Made by a program: the position numbers and the translations under genes | Assembly (NCBI GenBank): GCA_965248675.1 | Contig: CBDFJZ010000007.1 | Location: 620,001 to 684,000, forward strand | Direction: 5' to 3' | Source: UBA6627 sp965248675 | GTDB lineage: Bacteria > Chloroflexota > Dehalococcoidia > UBA2979 | DNA: 64,000 nucleotides | Part shown: piece by piece, positions 17,823 to 26,822 of the stretch | Layout of the letters: every line of letters begins with the position of its first letter | Numbering within the stretch: the first letter of the stretch is position 1 | Notes under the pieces: model-generated | What the model saw: only the letters and a program-made list of their open reading frames with translations | Told to the model about the DNA's origin: nothing | Database searches by the model: none

Positions 17823-18531
17823 ATGAACGGGTGGGAGGCCGCAGTCGAGATCGTCCAATCGTGGCCGATCTGGATCTCGATCTGGCTAGGGATCGCGATC
17901 TGGAAACGCCCTGCGATTGAACGCCTCGTTTGAGAAGCTCAGACTAGGCGAGCGCGAGGTGCAGGTCGGCTCCGTTCGGTTCGGGCCCCTTACGGATTCG
18001 GAGGAGCTCTCCGCCGAGGCACGTGTCGCCGAGAAGGTGGCTCCCGACGCACTAGACGAAGCCCTGGACACACTCCGCGCGGCGAACGAGCGTGCGGCTG
18101 CTTCGGAGTATGTGGATGGTGCCAGTCTTGCCCCGTCCGAGATCGAGCTGAAACCCCTCCGACTGGCAAGTCAGGCCCTTGAGACTCTGGGCTACCTTCG
18201 GAATGAGGAGTACGTGACGATCGAGTTCAGACCGGAGGAAGGTCAATCCGCGATCTATAGAGCCACCCTGGAGGCGGGCGCGTCCGCATTGCTGGTGCTG
18301 TCGTCGGATCCCGCTTGGGCCGATGAACCGCTCGAATCGTTCACCGAGGCATGGCTAGGACTTGATGACGCTGGGGGGCGCGCGGCGGCGTTCGGCAGAC
18401 GCACGCCGTTCGGTCAGGCCATGCTCAACACATGGCGTGAGCTCAACTCGCACCACCCTGAGTCGGTCGTGGTGATGAGGAGTCCCACGGATCTCGACAT
18501 CGTTGCCGCTCGCGAGCTCGGCTGGATCTGA
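17823..18531 (+). CDS. Hypothetical membrane-anchored protein, probably split by a frameshift
   Basis: ATG 17823 opens a 36-codon frame with a Trp/Ile-rich membrane segment (SWPIWISIWLGIAIW) ending at a TGA at about 17931. A second frame from TTG 17917 overlaps it and encodes 204 residues beginning with F-E-K-L-R-L-G-E. The order 'one helix, then R/K-rich L-x-L-G-x-x-E-V' is common in single-pass hypothetical proteins, so the two frames were probably one gene of about 235 residues. The remainder is helical and acidic (EELSAEARVAEKVAPD) with no catalytic motif I recognise. Translational coupling of two proteins is the alternative. Confidence 0.55.
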
Positions 18532-18626
18532 GGCGGGGGGTCGAACGTTTCCGGGGGTGGTTGCTAGGATCGCTGCCGTTCCGCGGGTGACCGCTGGACG
18601 GCGTTTTCCGAGTGTGATCGCACGCA

Positions 18627-18646
18627 GTGGCTCCCGATAGGCTCCC
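18627..18646 (+). repeat. 20-bp direct repeat, copy 2
   Basis: Identical to 17755-17774. It sits just upstream of the complete tRNA gene, where promoter elements would be expected, but it does not look like a -35/-10 pair. Confidence 0.8.
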
Positions 18647-18690
18647 GGCCTCAAGGCGACGACGACGAACCAGCCCGGAAACACAGGCGT

Positions 18691-18766
18691 GGCAGGGTAG
18701 CTCAGAGGCCAGAGCAGGGGACTCATAAGCCCTTAGTCGGCGGTTCGAATCCGCCCCCTGCTACCA
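18691..18766 (+). tRNA. tRNA with CAT anticodon (Met, or Ile2 if modified)
   Basis: A complete 76-nt cloverleaf with encoded CCA. The acceptor stem is GGCAGGG/CCCTGCT, the D-stem GCTC/GAGC, the anticodon loop CTCATAA, and the T-arm GGCGG-TTCGAAT-CCGCC. The anticodon stem closes on an A-G mismatch next to the loop, which is atypical. The CAT anticodon could be elongator Met or lysidine-modified Ile. It lacks the features of an initiator. Its 3' 46 bases recur at 49765-49810 with one difference. Confidence 0.88.
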
Positions 18767-18777
18767 GCACACACAAC

Positions 18778-18808
18778 GAGGGACGGCGCCTTACCGGCGT
18801 CGTCCCTC
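18778..18808 (+). terminator. Hairpin after the tRNA
   Basis: GAGGGACGGCGCC and its near-complement GGCGTCGTCCCTC form a strong stem 11 bp after the tRNA. A related hairpin follows the tRNA 3' half at 49824-49850, so this downstream segment was duplicated along with the tRNA end. Confidence 0.65.
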
Positions 18809-18851
18809 TGCTTAGGCGCCCGAATCTCCGCACACCGAGCGCACGCGCCCC

Positions 18852-19970
18852 GTGGGACGGCAAAACCTCATGCGGCCCACCGATACTCATGATGCAAGCC
18901 TCCTAGCACCGGCTTGCTGACGACTCGCTGACTCGGCGTCCGCTGCACCGGCGAGCGTCCCTCCGGAGAGTCGAGCGACAATGACCGATGCGGCCGCATC
19001 GCGTTGTAGTGCTGGACGTACTCACCAAGCACCCGCCGGAGATGTTGTTCGTTGACCGCGATGACATGGTCGAGACACTCGCGCCTGAGCGTGCCGATGA
19101 CGCGCTCGGCGATGGCGTTGGCATTCGGCGCGCGCACCGGAGTCAGAATCGTCTCGATCCCGATCCGTCGAGCGCGTGCGATGAAGTCTCCGCCATCGCT
19201 ACGGTCGCGGTCTCGGATGAGGAACCCTGGCTGCTGACCCCAGGCGGTCGCCTCGATCATCTGCCTCCAGATCCAGGGCGCGTTCGGATGCTCCGTGACG
19301 TTCCAGTGCCGGATGCGGCGCCGGTCGTGGTCGATCACGATGAGCACGTAGAGCGTGCGGAAGGCGAGCGTCTGGACCGTGAACAGATCGGCGGCCCAGA
19401 TGCTGGACGCGTGGTTGCGGAGAAACGTGCGCCACGACTGGCTCGGCGGTCGCCGCAGCGCTTGCCGGCGGTAGCGACTCACGGTGCGGGCGCTGACCTC
19501 GAAGCCAAGGGCACGCAGCTCGCCGACGATGCGGACGGCGCCCCACCGCGGATGCTCAGTGGCGATGCGGACGATCAGCTGTCGCAGCTCTGCGGGAATC
19601 CGGGGTCGTCCGGAGCGGCGACGACTCTTCCAGCGCCCGTAGGCGCGCCAAGCAGAACGATGCCACCGCACACCCGTGTCCGGCTTCGACCATCACGAGC
19701 GTGCCGCGCCAGCCGGACCAACCGCGTGCCAGTAGTGACCAGCATCGGCGGTCGTGGCGACGGAGCCGCGGTCGACGACGGCCCCGGGTGCAGACGGCGA
19801 GCTGATGCCGCAGCGCTAAGTTCTCGAGGACGAGATCTCGGCGGGCGCGGACCGAAGCGAAGAGTGCTGCGACAAGCAGACGGAGGTAGAGCACAGACGA
19901 GCCTCTCGTGGCTCGCCGATACTCTGCTATCTCAGGACAGAGCTGCACCTATCAGGTTTTGCCGTCCCAC
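18852..19970 (-). mobile_element. IS copy A (five-copy family), frameshifted
   Basis: Bounded by GTGGGACGGCAAAACCT and its inverted copy AGGTTTTGCCGTCCCAC; 1119 bp, one longer than the intact 1118-bp copies at 28221, 44089 and 48579. The extra base (a T near 19685) breaks the transposase. No obvious target duplication was seen. Confidence 0.88.
18868..19948 (-). pseudogene. Transposase of IS copy A, one-base insertion
   Basis: The N-terminal 85 or so codons (to LVMVE) run from 19948 in one frame. The integrase-core part, starting RWHRSAWRAYG, continues in another from about 19671. Compared with the intact copies, CGGCTTCGACC replaces CGGCTCGACC, an inserted T. The acidic triad region is otherwise intact: W-A-A-D-L-F, R-D-R-D-R-S and A-E-R-V-I-G. 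Inactive unless the shift is a sequencing error. Confidence 0.85.
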
Positions 19971-20106
19971 GCCCAGAATGACGGCCCCGTTAGCGTCCAC
20001 GTTCAGTCATGCGGTCTGGCGACGACCAAGCGCCGATGGGGGCGCCACGTGATCGAAGCCCGCAAGCAACTCACCCTTCCGCAGAATTTCCGGTTCCCCC
20101 AGGACA

Positions 20107-21048
20107 TCATGCCCGGGCGGGCGCTGCCTCGACGGTGTTGGGCAGGCGGCCGAACATCACCTCGTCCACGCCCTCAGCGGCGAACTCGCCGAGGCGCTGC
20201 GCGATGTAGTCAGCGCTGCCAGCGACCGTCTTCGGGCCGATCCGCTCGATGAACTCGTCCGCCTCGGCCTGGTCGTTGGTCAGCTTCGTGGGCACTAGCA
20301 TCGTGATGCGGATCTCGTCCGGATCGCGCCCGACGCGCTCGCAGTGCCGCTCGAGGATCTCTCGCTTCTCCCGCAGCAACTCCACCGACATCCCGCGACG
20401 CGCGAAGCCGTCGAGGTTGAACACGTCGCCGTACATGGCGAGCGTGCGCAGCGTCCGCTTCGGTCCGGTGCCACCGATCATCAGCGGGATCGGCGCGTCG
20501 AAGCTCGGGGGCGACAGCGGCGCCTCGTCGAGCTGGTAATACTGGCCCTCGAAGGTGACCGGGCCGTCGGCGGTGAACAGCTGGCGGATCAGCGCTGCCG
20601 CCTCCTCGAGGCGGTCCGAACGCTCGCGCATCGATGGGAACACCCAGCCGTACGCCTCGTGCTCGCGCCGGAACCAGCCCGCGCCGATAGCGAGCGTGAA
20701 GCGGCCGTGCGAGATCTGGTCGATGTTCGCGGCCATCTTCGCGACGAGCGCTGGATTGCGGTAGGTGTTGCCGAGCACAAGATGCCCGAGGCGCAGTCGC
20801 TCTGTGATCGCCGCGGAGGCGGCGATGGCCGTGTAGCCCTCATACGCAGTCAGCGGCTCATCGCTCCTCGGAGCGTTCGGGGGCACGAAAGCGTGCGGAT
20901 TGATCTGCTCGTACGAGCCGCCTTTCGGGGGCACGAAGTGGTCGGCGTGGTAGAGGCTGTGCCAGCGCCCCGCCTCCATCGTCTCCACCACCGCGCGGAT
21001 GTCGTCCCATGTCGTGAGGTAGCAACTGACCTGCGCGCCAAACTTCAT
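20107..21048 (-). CDS. LLM-class (luciferase-like) flavin/F420-dependent oxidoreductase
   Basis: A 313-residue TIM-barrel enzyme of the bacterial luciferase superfamily. Typical elements are the opening M-K-F-G-A-Q-V, H-A-D-H-F near residue 35, L-R-L-G-H-L-V-L-G-N-T-Y-R-N-P-A near 90, G-R-F-T-L-A-I-G-A-G-W near 120, and P-L-M-I-G-G-T-G near 190. The set resembles F420-dependent LLM oxidoreductases more than FMNH2 monooxygenases, but cofactor choice is not certain. Substrate unknown. ATG 21048 follows AGGGGG. It lies alone inside the island between IS copy A and a CaiB gene of opposite direction. Confidence 0.85.
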   Translation of the reverse strand: MKFGAQVSCYLTTWDDIRAVVETMEAGRWHSLYHADHFVPPKGGSYEQINPHAFVPPNAPRSDEPLTAYEGYTAIAASAAITERLRLGHLVLGNTYRNPALVAKMAANIDQISHGRFTLAIGAGWFRREHEAYGWVFPSMRERSDRLEEAAALIRQLFTADGPVTFEGQYYQLDEAPLSPPSFDAPIPLMIGGTGPKRTLRTLAMYGDVFNLDGFARRGMSVELLREKREILERHCERVGRDPDEIRITMLVPTKLTNDQAEADEFIERIGPKTVAGSADYIAQRLGEFAAEGVDEVMFGRLPNTVEAAPARA

Positions 21049-21815
21049 CACGTCACCCCCTGGACAACAACGATCCGATGGCCATGAGCACCGACCCGCC
21101 CCCGAGCGAGACCGCTACCTGCGCCGCCCGCATGTCGCGCATCGTGCCCCTCCACCCCGGTCGCAGCCTAGCTGAGGCTGCGCCGCGACGTGACGCCTGA
21201 CCGGGGGCAGCTCGGCCACAACTGTGCGGCTACTCCCAGAACGCCGTCCCCGCCCGACCGGGTGCTCGAAGCCCCTCACCCCTTAAGGGTGGGGGGTGCT
21301 GGTTCGAGCGGGACTCCGGCGGCCCCCGTCGCTCATTGATCAAGATTCTCAACTTGGTGCCGGGAGTCACACACCCCATCCTCTATCATCACGTCCGCCA
21401 TGGCTTTCGGAGCGTATGCAACTGCGGATCGACCGCCCGCCAGACCAGGCGGAGGAGGCGGCAAACCGACGCGACTGGCCAGAGGGGCGTGCCTGATGGC
21501 CTTCAATGTGATGTGGCGGCCGAGCGTTGGCAGAACTTCGGCGCGATCGCGATCCCTGAAGAATGTCGGGAGCCATTAGCTGGGTATCAACGCACTCACA
21601 CAGAACTTTGCGGGGGAACTGGTCCTTCCGACGACCGCCAGTCGCCCATCAGATTGGAGCGACTCAGGACTCGGTCCAACAGGTGCTCCCCATTCCCATC
21701 ATTACTATGACAACATAGTGTTCCGTCGGGATGTCTCGCAGGCGAGCGCCCCGGAAGACACGGGTCGTGGATCGATCAGGGGCGCGCGACCGTCGCGCCA
21801 ATCCAGGAACGGGTG
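21049..21815. other. Long intergenic region, no gene recognised
   Basis: Only short frames without family signal are seen. A small palindrome, CACCCCTTAAGGGTG (21277-21291), could form a weak hairpin but has no T-run. The stretch separates divergent genes and probably holds promoters for both. Confidence 0.4.
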
Positions 21816-24266
21816 ATGCACGAGAACGACGGCATGCTCGCGCCGTACCGCGTGCTGGACCTGACGAGCGAGACGGGACAGCCCTGCGGCAAGCTCCTCG
21901 CCGACCTCGGCGCGGATGTGATCAAGGTCGAGCCGCCCGGCGGCGACCCTGCCCGCCGCCGGCCGCCCTTCGTCGACGACGACCCCGACCCCGAGAAGGG
22001 GCTGTACTGGCTCGCCTACAACGCCAATAAGCGCGGCGTCGTTCTCGATCTGGAGTCCCCGGCCGGCCGCGCCCGCTTCGAGCGCCTCGCGACGACGGCC
22101 GACGTCGTCCTGGAGTCCTCCGCGCCGGGGGAGATGGACCGGCTCGGCCTCAGCTACGAGCGGCTGGCGGAGCTCAACCCAGGGCTGGTGCTCGTCTCGA
22201 TCACGCCGTTCGGGCAGGACGGCCCGTACGCCACCTACAAAGGGCCCGACATCGTCACCTGGGCGATGAGCGGCCTGATGTCGGTCGCGGGGCAGCCGGA
22301 GTGCCCGCCCGCCCACCTCAGCGACGACGCCCAGTCGCGCTTCAGCGCGTGCGGCGACGCCGCCATCGCCGCCCTGCTGGCGCTCGCGCAGCGGCAAGGG
22401 ACGGGCCGCGGCCAGCACGTCGACGTAGCAATCCGCGACGCCGTCGCCCGTACGACCTTTCAGATCACGGCCACTTGGGACATGCTCGGTCGCGACATCG
22501 GCCGCGCGGAGCGGCCCAGCGTCTCCAGGCTGCCCTGGACCTGGCGCTGCCGCGACGGCTACGTCCTCTACACCTTCTACCTGGGCCCCTTGTCCCTTGA
22601 GCGCAACGCGGGCTTCATCGCCTGGCTCGAATCGACCGGCGAGGCGGACGCCCTGCTCGCGCTGGACTGGGAGCCGCCCGATCCCGGCGCCCTGCCCCCT
22701 TCGCACTGGGATGCCTACCGTGAGCGAACCGCCGCGATCCTCGCCAAGTTCGCCAAGGCGGAGCTCTACGCGGCCGCCAACGACTACGGCTTTAATCTCT
22801 ACCCCAGCGCCAGTGCCGACGAGACCTTGGGCGACGTCCAGCTCGCCGCCCGCGACTTCTGGCGCGACCTGGAGCACGAGCAGTGGCGCCGTACCATCCG
22901 CTACCCCGGCCCGTTCGCCAAAGCGACACAGGCTCCACCCACGCTGCGACGCCGCGCCCCCTTCCTCGGCGAGCATCAAGACGAGGTCCTCGCCGAGCTC
23001 GAGAACGCCCTCGCCGCTGCCCCGCCCGCCCGTAACTCCAATGTCGCCGGGGGCGCCGCCGCGCCGCTGCCGCTCGCCGGCGTCAAGGTCGCCGATTTCA
23101 GTTGGATGGTCGTTGGGCCGATGACGTCGCAGCCCTTGGCCGACTACGGCGCCGACGTCATCCACGTCGAGAGCAGCACGCGCGTGGACTCGTTGCGCCT
23201 CATCGGCCCCCACAAGGACGGGATAGCCGACGCCGAGCGCTGCGGTGACTACGCCCAGGTCCGCACCAATCAGCGCGCGCTCATGATCGACATCACCCGG
23301 GCCGAGGGGCTGGCCGTCGCCAAGCGCCTCGTCGCGTGGGCGGACATCGTCGTGGACAACTTCGCCGCCGGCACGATGGAGCGCCTCGGCCTCGGCTACG
23401 ACGCTCTGCGCGCCATTAACCCCGAGGTCATCGTGCTCAGTTGCTGCGGGCAAGGGCAGGACGGACCGCACAAGGCGAGCAAGGGCGGAGGCGGTCACTA
23501 CGTTGCCCTGGCCGGCTTCAGCGAGCTCGCCGGCTGGCCCGACGCCGAGCCGGGCTATCTCAGTGTCTACACGGACTTCATCGCGCCGCGTTTCAACGTC
23601 TGTCTGCTCCTGGCCGCCCTCGACTATCGTCGTCGCACCGGCAAAGGACAGTTCTTCGACGTCTCCCAGTACGAGACCTCCCTCCACTGGCTCGCTCCCT
23701 CCCTTCTCGACTATGGAGTCAACGGCCGCGTCGCCACGCGGCAAGGCAACCGGCAGCCCCACGCCGCCCCACATGGCGCCTACCCGTGCAATGACGACCG
23801 TTGGTGCGCCATCGCCGTCACGACCGACGACGAATGGGACGCCTTCCGCACCGCCATCGGCGACCCCGCCTGGGCCCACGACGCCCGCTTCGCCACCCTC
23901 GCCGCCCGCAAGCAGCACGAGGACGAACTGGACGCGCACGTGGAGACGTGGACCCGCGAGCGCGCTCCCGATGCGGTGATGGACCAGCTCCAGGCCGCCG
24001 CCGTCCCCGCGGGGGCCGTACAGCGCGGCAGCGACCTGATGGAGCGCGACCCCCAGCTCAAGCATCGTGGCTTCTGGCAGGAGCTCGCCCACCCCGCCTT
24101 CGGCACGTATCGCGCCGCGCGCCACTCCTTCCGTCTCTCCGACGCCCCCTGCAACCTCCGCCGCAGCCGCCTCATCGGCGAGGACACCCACGAAATCCTG
24201 CGCGACGTGCTGGGCTACTCCGACGACGAGATCGGCGAGCTTGCCATCGCGGGCGTGCTGCAATAG
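21816..24266 (+). CDS. Two-domain CaiB/BaiF (class III) CoA-transferase fusion
   Basis: An 816-residue protein of two complete class III CoA-transferase domains, residues 10-395 and 418-816. Each begins with the family pattern (YRVLDLTSETG; VKVADFSWMVVGPM) followed by L-x-D-x-G-A-D-V-I. In the second domain the catalytic Asp lies in VYTDF (about residue 587), 22 residues before the G-K-G-Q motif as in family members. In the first domain that position is not Asp (sequence SRFSACGD). So only the second half should form the acyl-enzyme. The same Asp-less-then-Asp order appears as separate genes at 35279/34076 and 52836/54050. DddD, the two-domain DMSP enzyme, has a comparable layout. Substrate unknown. 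Confidence 0.85.
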   Translation: MHENDGMLAPYRVLDLTSETGQPCGKLLADLGADVIKVEPPGGDPARRRPPFVDDDPDPEKGLYWLAYNANKRGVVLDLESPAGRARFERLATTADVVLESSAPGEMDRLGLSYERLAELNPGLVLVSITPFGQDGPYATYKGPDIVTWAMSGLMSVAGQPECPPAHLSDDAQSRFSACGDAAIAALLALAQRQGTGRGQHVDVAIRDAVARTTFQITATWDMLGRDIGRAERPSVSRLPWTWRCRDGYVLYTFYLGPLSLERNAGFIAWLESTGEADALLALDWEPPDPGALPPSHWDAYRERTAAILAKFAKAELYAAANDYGFNLYPSASADETLGDVQLAARDFWRDLEHEQWRRTIRYPGPFAKATQAPPTLRRRAPFLGEHQDEVLAELENALAAAPPARNSNVAGGAAAPLPLAGVKVADFSWMVVGPMTSQPLADYGADVIHVESSTRVDSLRLIGPHKDGIADAERCGDYAQVRTNQRALMIDITRAEGLAVAKRLVAWADIVVDNFAAGTMERLGLGYDALRAINPEVIVLSCCGQGQDGPHKASKGGGGHYVALAGFSELAGWPDAEPGYLSVYTDFIAPRFNVCLLLAALDYRRRTGKGQFFDVSQYETSLHWLAPSLLDYGVNGRVATRQGNRQPHAAPHGAYPCNDDRWCAIAVTTDDEWDAFRTAIGDPAWAHDARFATLAARKQHEDELDAHVETWTRERAPDAVMDQLQAAAVPAGAVQRGSDLMERDPQLKHRGFWQELAHPAFGTYRAARHSFRLSDAPCNLRRSRLIGEDTHEILRDVLGYSDDEIGELAIAGVLQ

Positions 24267-24611
24267 CGCCCCGCCCCGCGGGAGCGCGCTGTTCACTCCT
24301 GAGGGCGCGCGGCGCCGCCGGACCCACGTCCGGCCACCAGCTCAGAAACCAAGTCCTAGGCGAAGATGATGACAATTCCTGTTGATCCCCACCACTGGAA
24401 CGTCACGTAGGCATCTAGGGCGACTTTCTTGCGCCGAGGACGACGCCGGGGCCAGCGGGCGCAACCAGACGACTCGGGTCGGCATCGAGGGGCTGCGCTT
24501 GGACGGATTCAGCGATTTTGGCATCCGGACCAGCCAATGCAGTAGCCAGTAACTTGCATCGGCTGCGTCAGATCTGAGGGCTCGAACTGTGAGGTTTAGC
24601 CTCGTCTGAGC
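24267..24611. other. No gene recognised
   Basis: Between the CaiB fusion and transposase debris nothing beyond short frames is seen. Confidence 0.4.
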
Positions 24612-24815
24612 ATGGACGAGGAGACATCGGTGAACTGTCCGCACTGTGCATCCGCCGCCACGACCAGACGCCAGGCGCGCACGACGCTCGGCTACCGGCG
24701 GTTCAACTGCCGCTCGTGCAAGCGTCGCTTCAACGAGCGAACCGGCACGCCGTTCAACCATCTTCAGGTCCCGACCGACGTGGTCGTGGGGCGCCAATAT
24801 TCCATCCGCCTCTAG
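24612..24815 (+). pseudogene. IS6-type transposase N-terminal fragment (zinc ribbon)
   Basis: Encodes about 60 residues with C-P-H-C and C-R-S-C-K-R, then F-N-E-R-T-G-T-P-F-N-H-L-Q-V-P-T-D-V-V, the N-terminal zinc ribbon and following helix of IS6-like transposases. It breaks off before the catalytic domain. A matching middle piece is at 42295-42486. Confidence 0.7.
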
Positions 24816-24824
24816 AATGCGCCC

Positions 24825-25330
24825 GTGCCGAGCTCCGACGATCGCTGGCGGACCCGAATGCGACAGCGCCTTCAGGCACGCATCGATATGCTCATGGAGA
24901 ACATCGCGCTCCGCCACCAGCTGATGGTGTATGAGCGTGGGCGGACAGCCCGGCGCAGCCTGAGCGGCAACGACCGCCTGCTCTGGTGCTTCCTCGCGCG
25001 CTTCTTCTCGAACTGGCGCGACACGCTCGACATCGTCCAACCTGCGACCGTCACCCGCTGGCGGCGGGTGCGCTGGTGGCGGCACCTGCTCGGCGGGCGG
25101 AGACGCAGGCCCGGGCGACCCCGCATCGACCCCGAGCTACAGGCTCTGATCCTTCGGATGGCTCGCGAGAACCCACGTTGGGGCAGCATGCGCATCCTCG
25201 GCGAGCTCCGACACCTCGGCTTCGAGCTGAGCAACTCGACCGTCCGGCGCTACCGGGGGTCAGCAGGAGATCCCGCCCAACAGCACTGGTCGACGTTCTA
25301 CCGGAACCACGGGCCGTATCTCGCCGAGGC
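24825..25330 (+). pseudogene. N-terminal fragment of a transposase related to the five-copy IS family
   Basis: The frame encodes an N-terminal segment with M-E-N-I-A-L-R-H-Q-L, a Trp/Arg-rich region, and the second helix-turn-helix G-R-P-R-I-D-P-E-L-Q-A-L. It continues to W-S-T-F-Y-R-N-H-G-P-Y, where the catalytic domain should begin, and then becomes unrelated. It is a diverged relative of the transposases at 28237 and 41217. The terminal repeats are not visible. Confidence 0.7.
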
Positions 25331-25484
25331 GCTTGCAAGAGGCGACGATCGACAGCTTGCGCCTCATGGGTACCTGGATCGTTTCACGGCTGCGACTGAG
25401 GGTCTCGGCGCCCAGGCGTCAGACGAAGACCGCGATGCCCTTCGTGCGAGCGGACTTGGTCATGTCAGCCGGATCCTCGCTGCC

Positions 25485-26247
25485 GTGGGGCGGCAAAACC
25501 TCATGCGGCCCACCGATACTGATGATGCAAACCTCCTAGCAGCGGCTTGCTGTCGACTCGCTGGCTCGGCATCCGCTGCACCGGCTTGCGTCGCTCCGGA
25601 GAGTCGAGCGCCAATGACCGATGCGGACGCATCGCGTTGTAGTGCTGGACGTACTGACCAAGCACCCGCCTCCGATGCCGTTCGTTGACGGCGATGACGT
25701 GATCGAGGCACTCGCGCCGGAGCGTCCCGATCATCCGCTCGGCGATGGCGTTGGCGTTCGGCGCACGCAGCGGAGTCAGAATCGTCTCGATCCCGATCCG
25801 TCGAGCGCGTGCGATGAAGTCCCCGCCACCGCTACGGTCGCGGTCTCAGATGAGGAACCGTGGCTGCTGACCCCAGGCGGTCGCCTCGATCATCTGCCTC
25901 CAGATCCAGGGCGCGATCGGGTGCTCCGTGACGTTCCAGTGCCGGATGCGGCGCCGGCCGTGGTCGATCACGATGAACACGTAGCGCGTGCGGCAGGTGA
26001 GGGTCTGGACCGTGCACCGGTCAGCAGCCCAGATGCTGGACGCGTGGTTGCGGAGAGACGTGCGCCACGACTGGCTCGGGGGGCGCCGCAGCGCTTGCTG
26101 ACGGTAGCGGCTCACGGTGCGAGCGCTCACGTCGAAGCCAGGCGCACGCAGCTCACCAACGATGCGGACGGCGCCGCACCGTGGATGCTCAGTGGCGCTG
26201 CGCAGGATCAGCCGCTGCCACGCGGCGGGAATGTGGGGACGCCCAGG
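25485..26247 (-). mobile_element. IS copy B, truncated and with a TGA in the transposase
   Basis: The left end GTGGGGCGGCAAAACCT is present, followed by the C-terminal two-thirds of the transposase on the minus strand. A CGA-to-TGA change gives FLI-stop-DRD in the second acidic motif. Similarity stops at 26247, where an IS3 fragment begins, so the 5' part and the right inverted repeat are missing. It is most like copy E (44089-45206) in the helix-turn-helix region. Confidence 0.8.
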
Positions 26248-26822
26248 GCCAACCGCACCCTGGAGATGGAGAACGAGATTCTGAAGCGCGCCGCCGCCCT
26301 CTTCGCGCGCGAGAACGTGCTCCCAAAATGAGATACCGGCTGGTCCGTGAGCTTGCCGCCGACGGGGTCGTCGTGGCGGCGGCCTGCCGGGTGCTCGCGG
26401 TCTCGACAGCGGGCTACTACGAGTGGCGAGAGCGGGCGCCCTCGGCCCGCGCCGTCGCCGACCAGGCGCTGAGCGAGCAGATCGTGGAGATCCACGCCAT
26501 GTCGCGAGGCAGCTACGGAGCGCCGCGGGTGCACGCCGAACTGCGGCGCGGGCAGGGCGTCCGTTGCGGTCGCAAGCGGGTGGCACGGCTAATGCGGAGC
26601 GCAGGACTGCATGGAATCTACCGGCGGCGCGGGAGACACGCTCGCCCGGCGCCTGCCGTCCACGACGACCGGGTGCGCCGGCGCTTCGTGGCCGACGCGC
26701 CGGACCGGCTCTGGCTGACCGACATCACCGAGCACCCCACGCGGGAGCGGAAGGTCTATTGCGCCGCCGTGCCGGACGTCTACTCACGGCGGATCGTGGG
26801 CTGGTCCAACGGCGAGCACACC
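26248..26822 (+). pseudogene. IS3-family remnant: end of orfA and first half of orfB
   Basis: orfA ends with the coiled-coil-like L-E-M-E-N-E-I-L-K-R-A-A-A-L-F-A-R-E-N-V-L. orfB starts at ATG 26328, overlapping the orfA stop, and encodes M-R-Y-R-L-V-R-E-L-A and S-R-G-S-Y-G-A-P-R-V-H-A-E-L. It ends soon after the first catalytic Asp region (LWLTDITE), where it runs into the end of a CaiB gene of the opposite strand. A homologous orfA end is at 61056-61146. Confidence 0.8.

Noticed and set aside
21277..21291. Palindrome CACCCCTTAAGGGTG as a terminator
   Set aside because: No T-run follows on either strand and it lies between divergent genes, not after a gene end.
21705..24296. An 863-codon open frame on the minus strand of the CaiB fusion
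   Set aside because: It mirrors the real gene, is low-complexity Gly/Val/Ala/Arg-rich and matches no family; a by-product of high GC.
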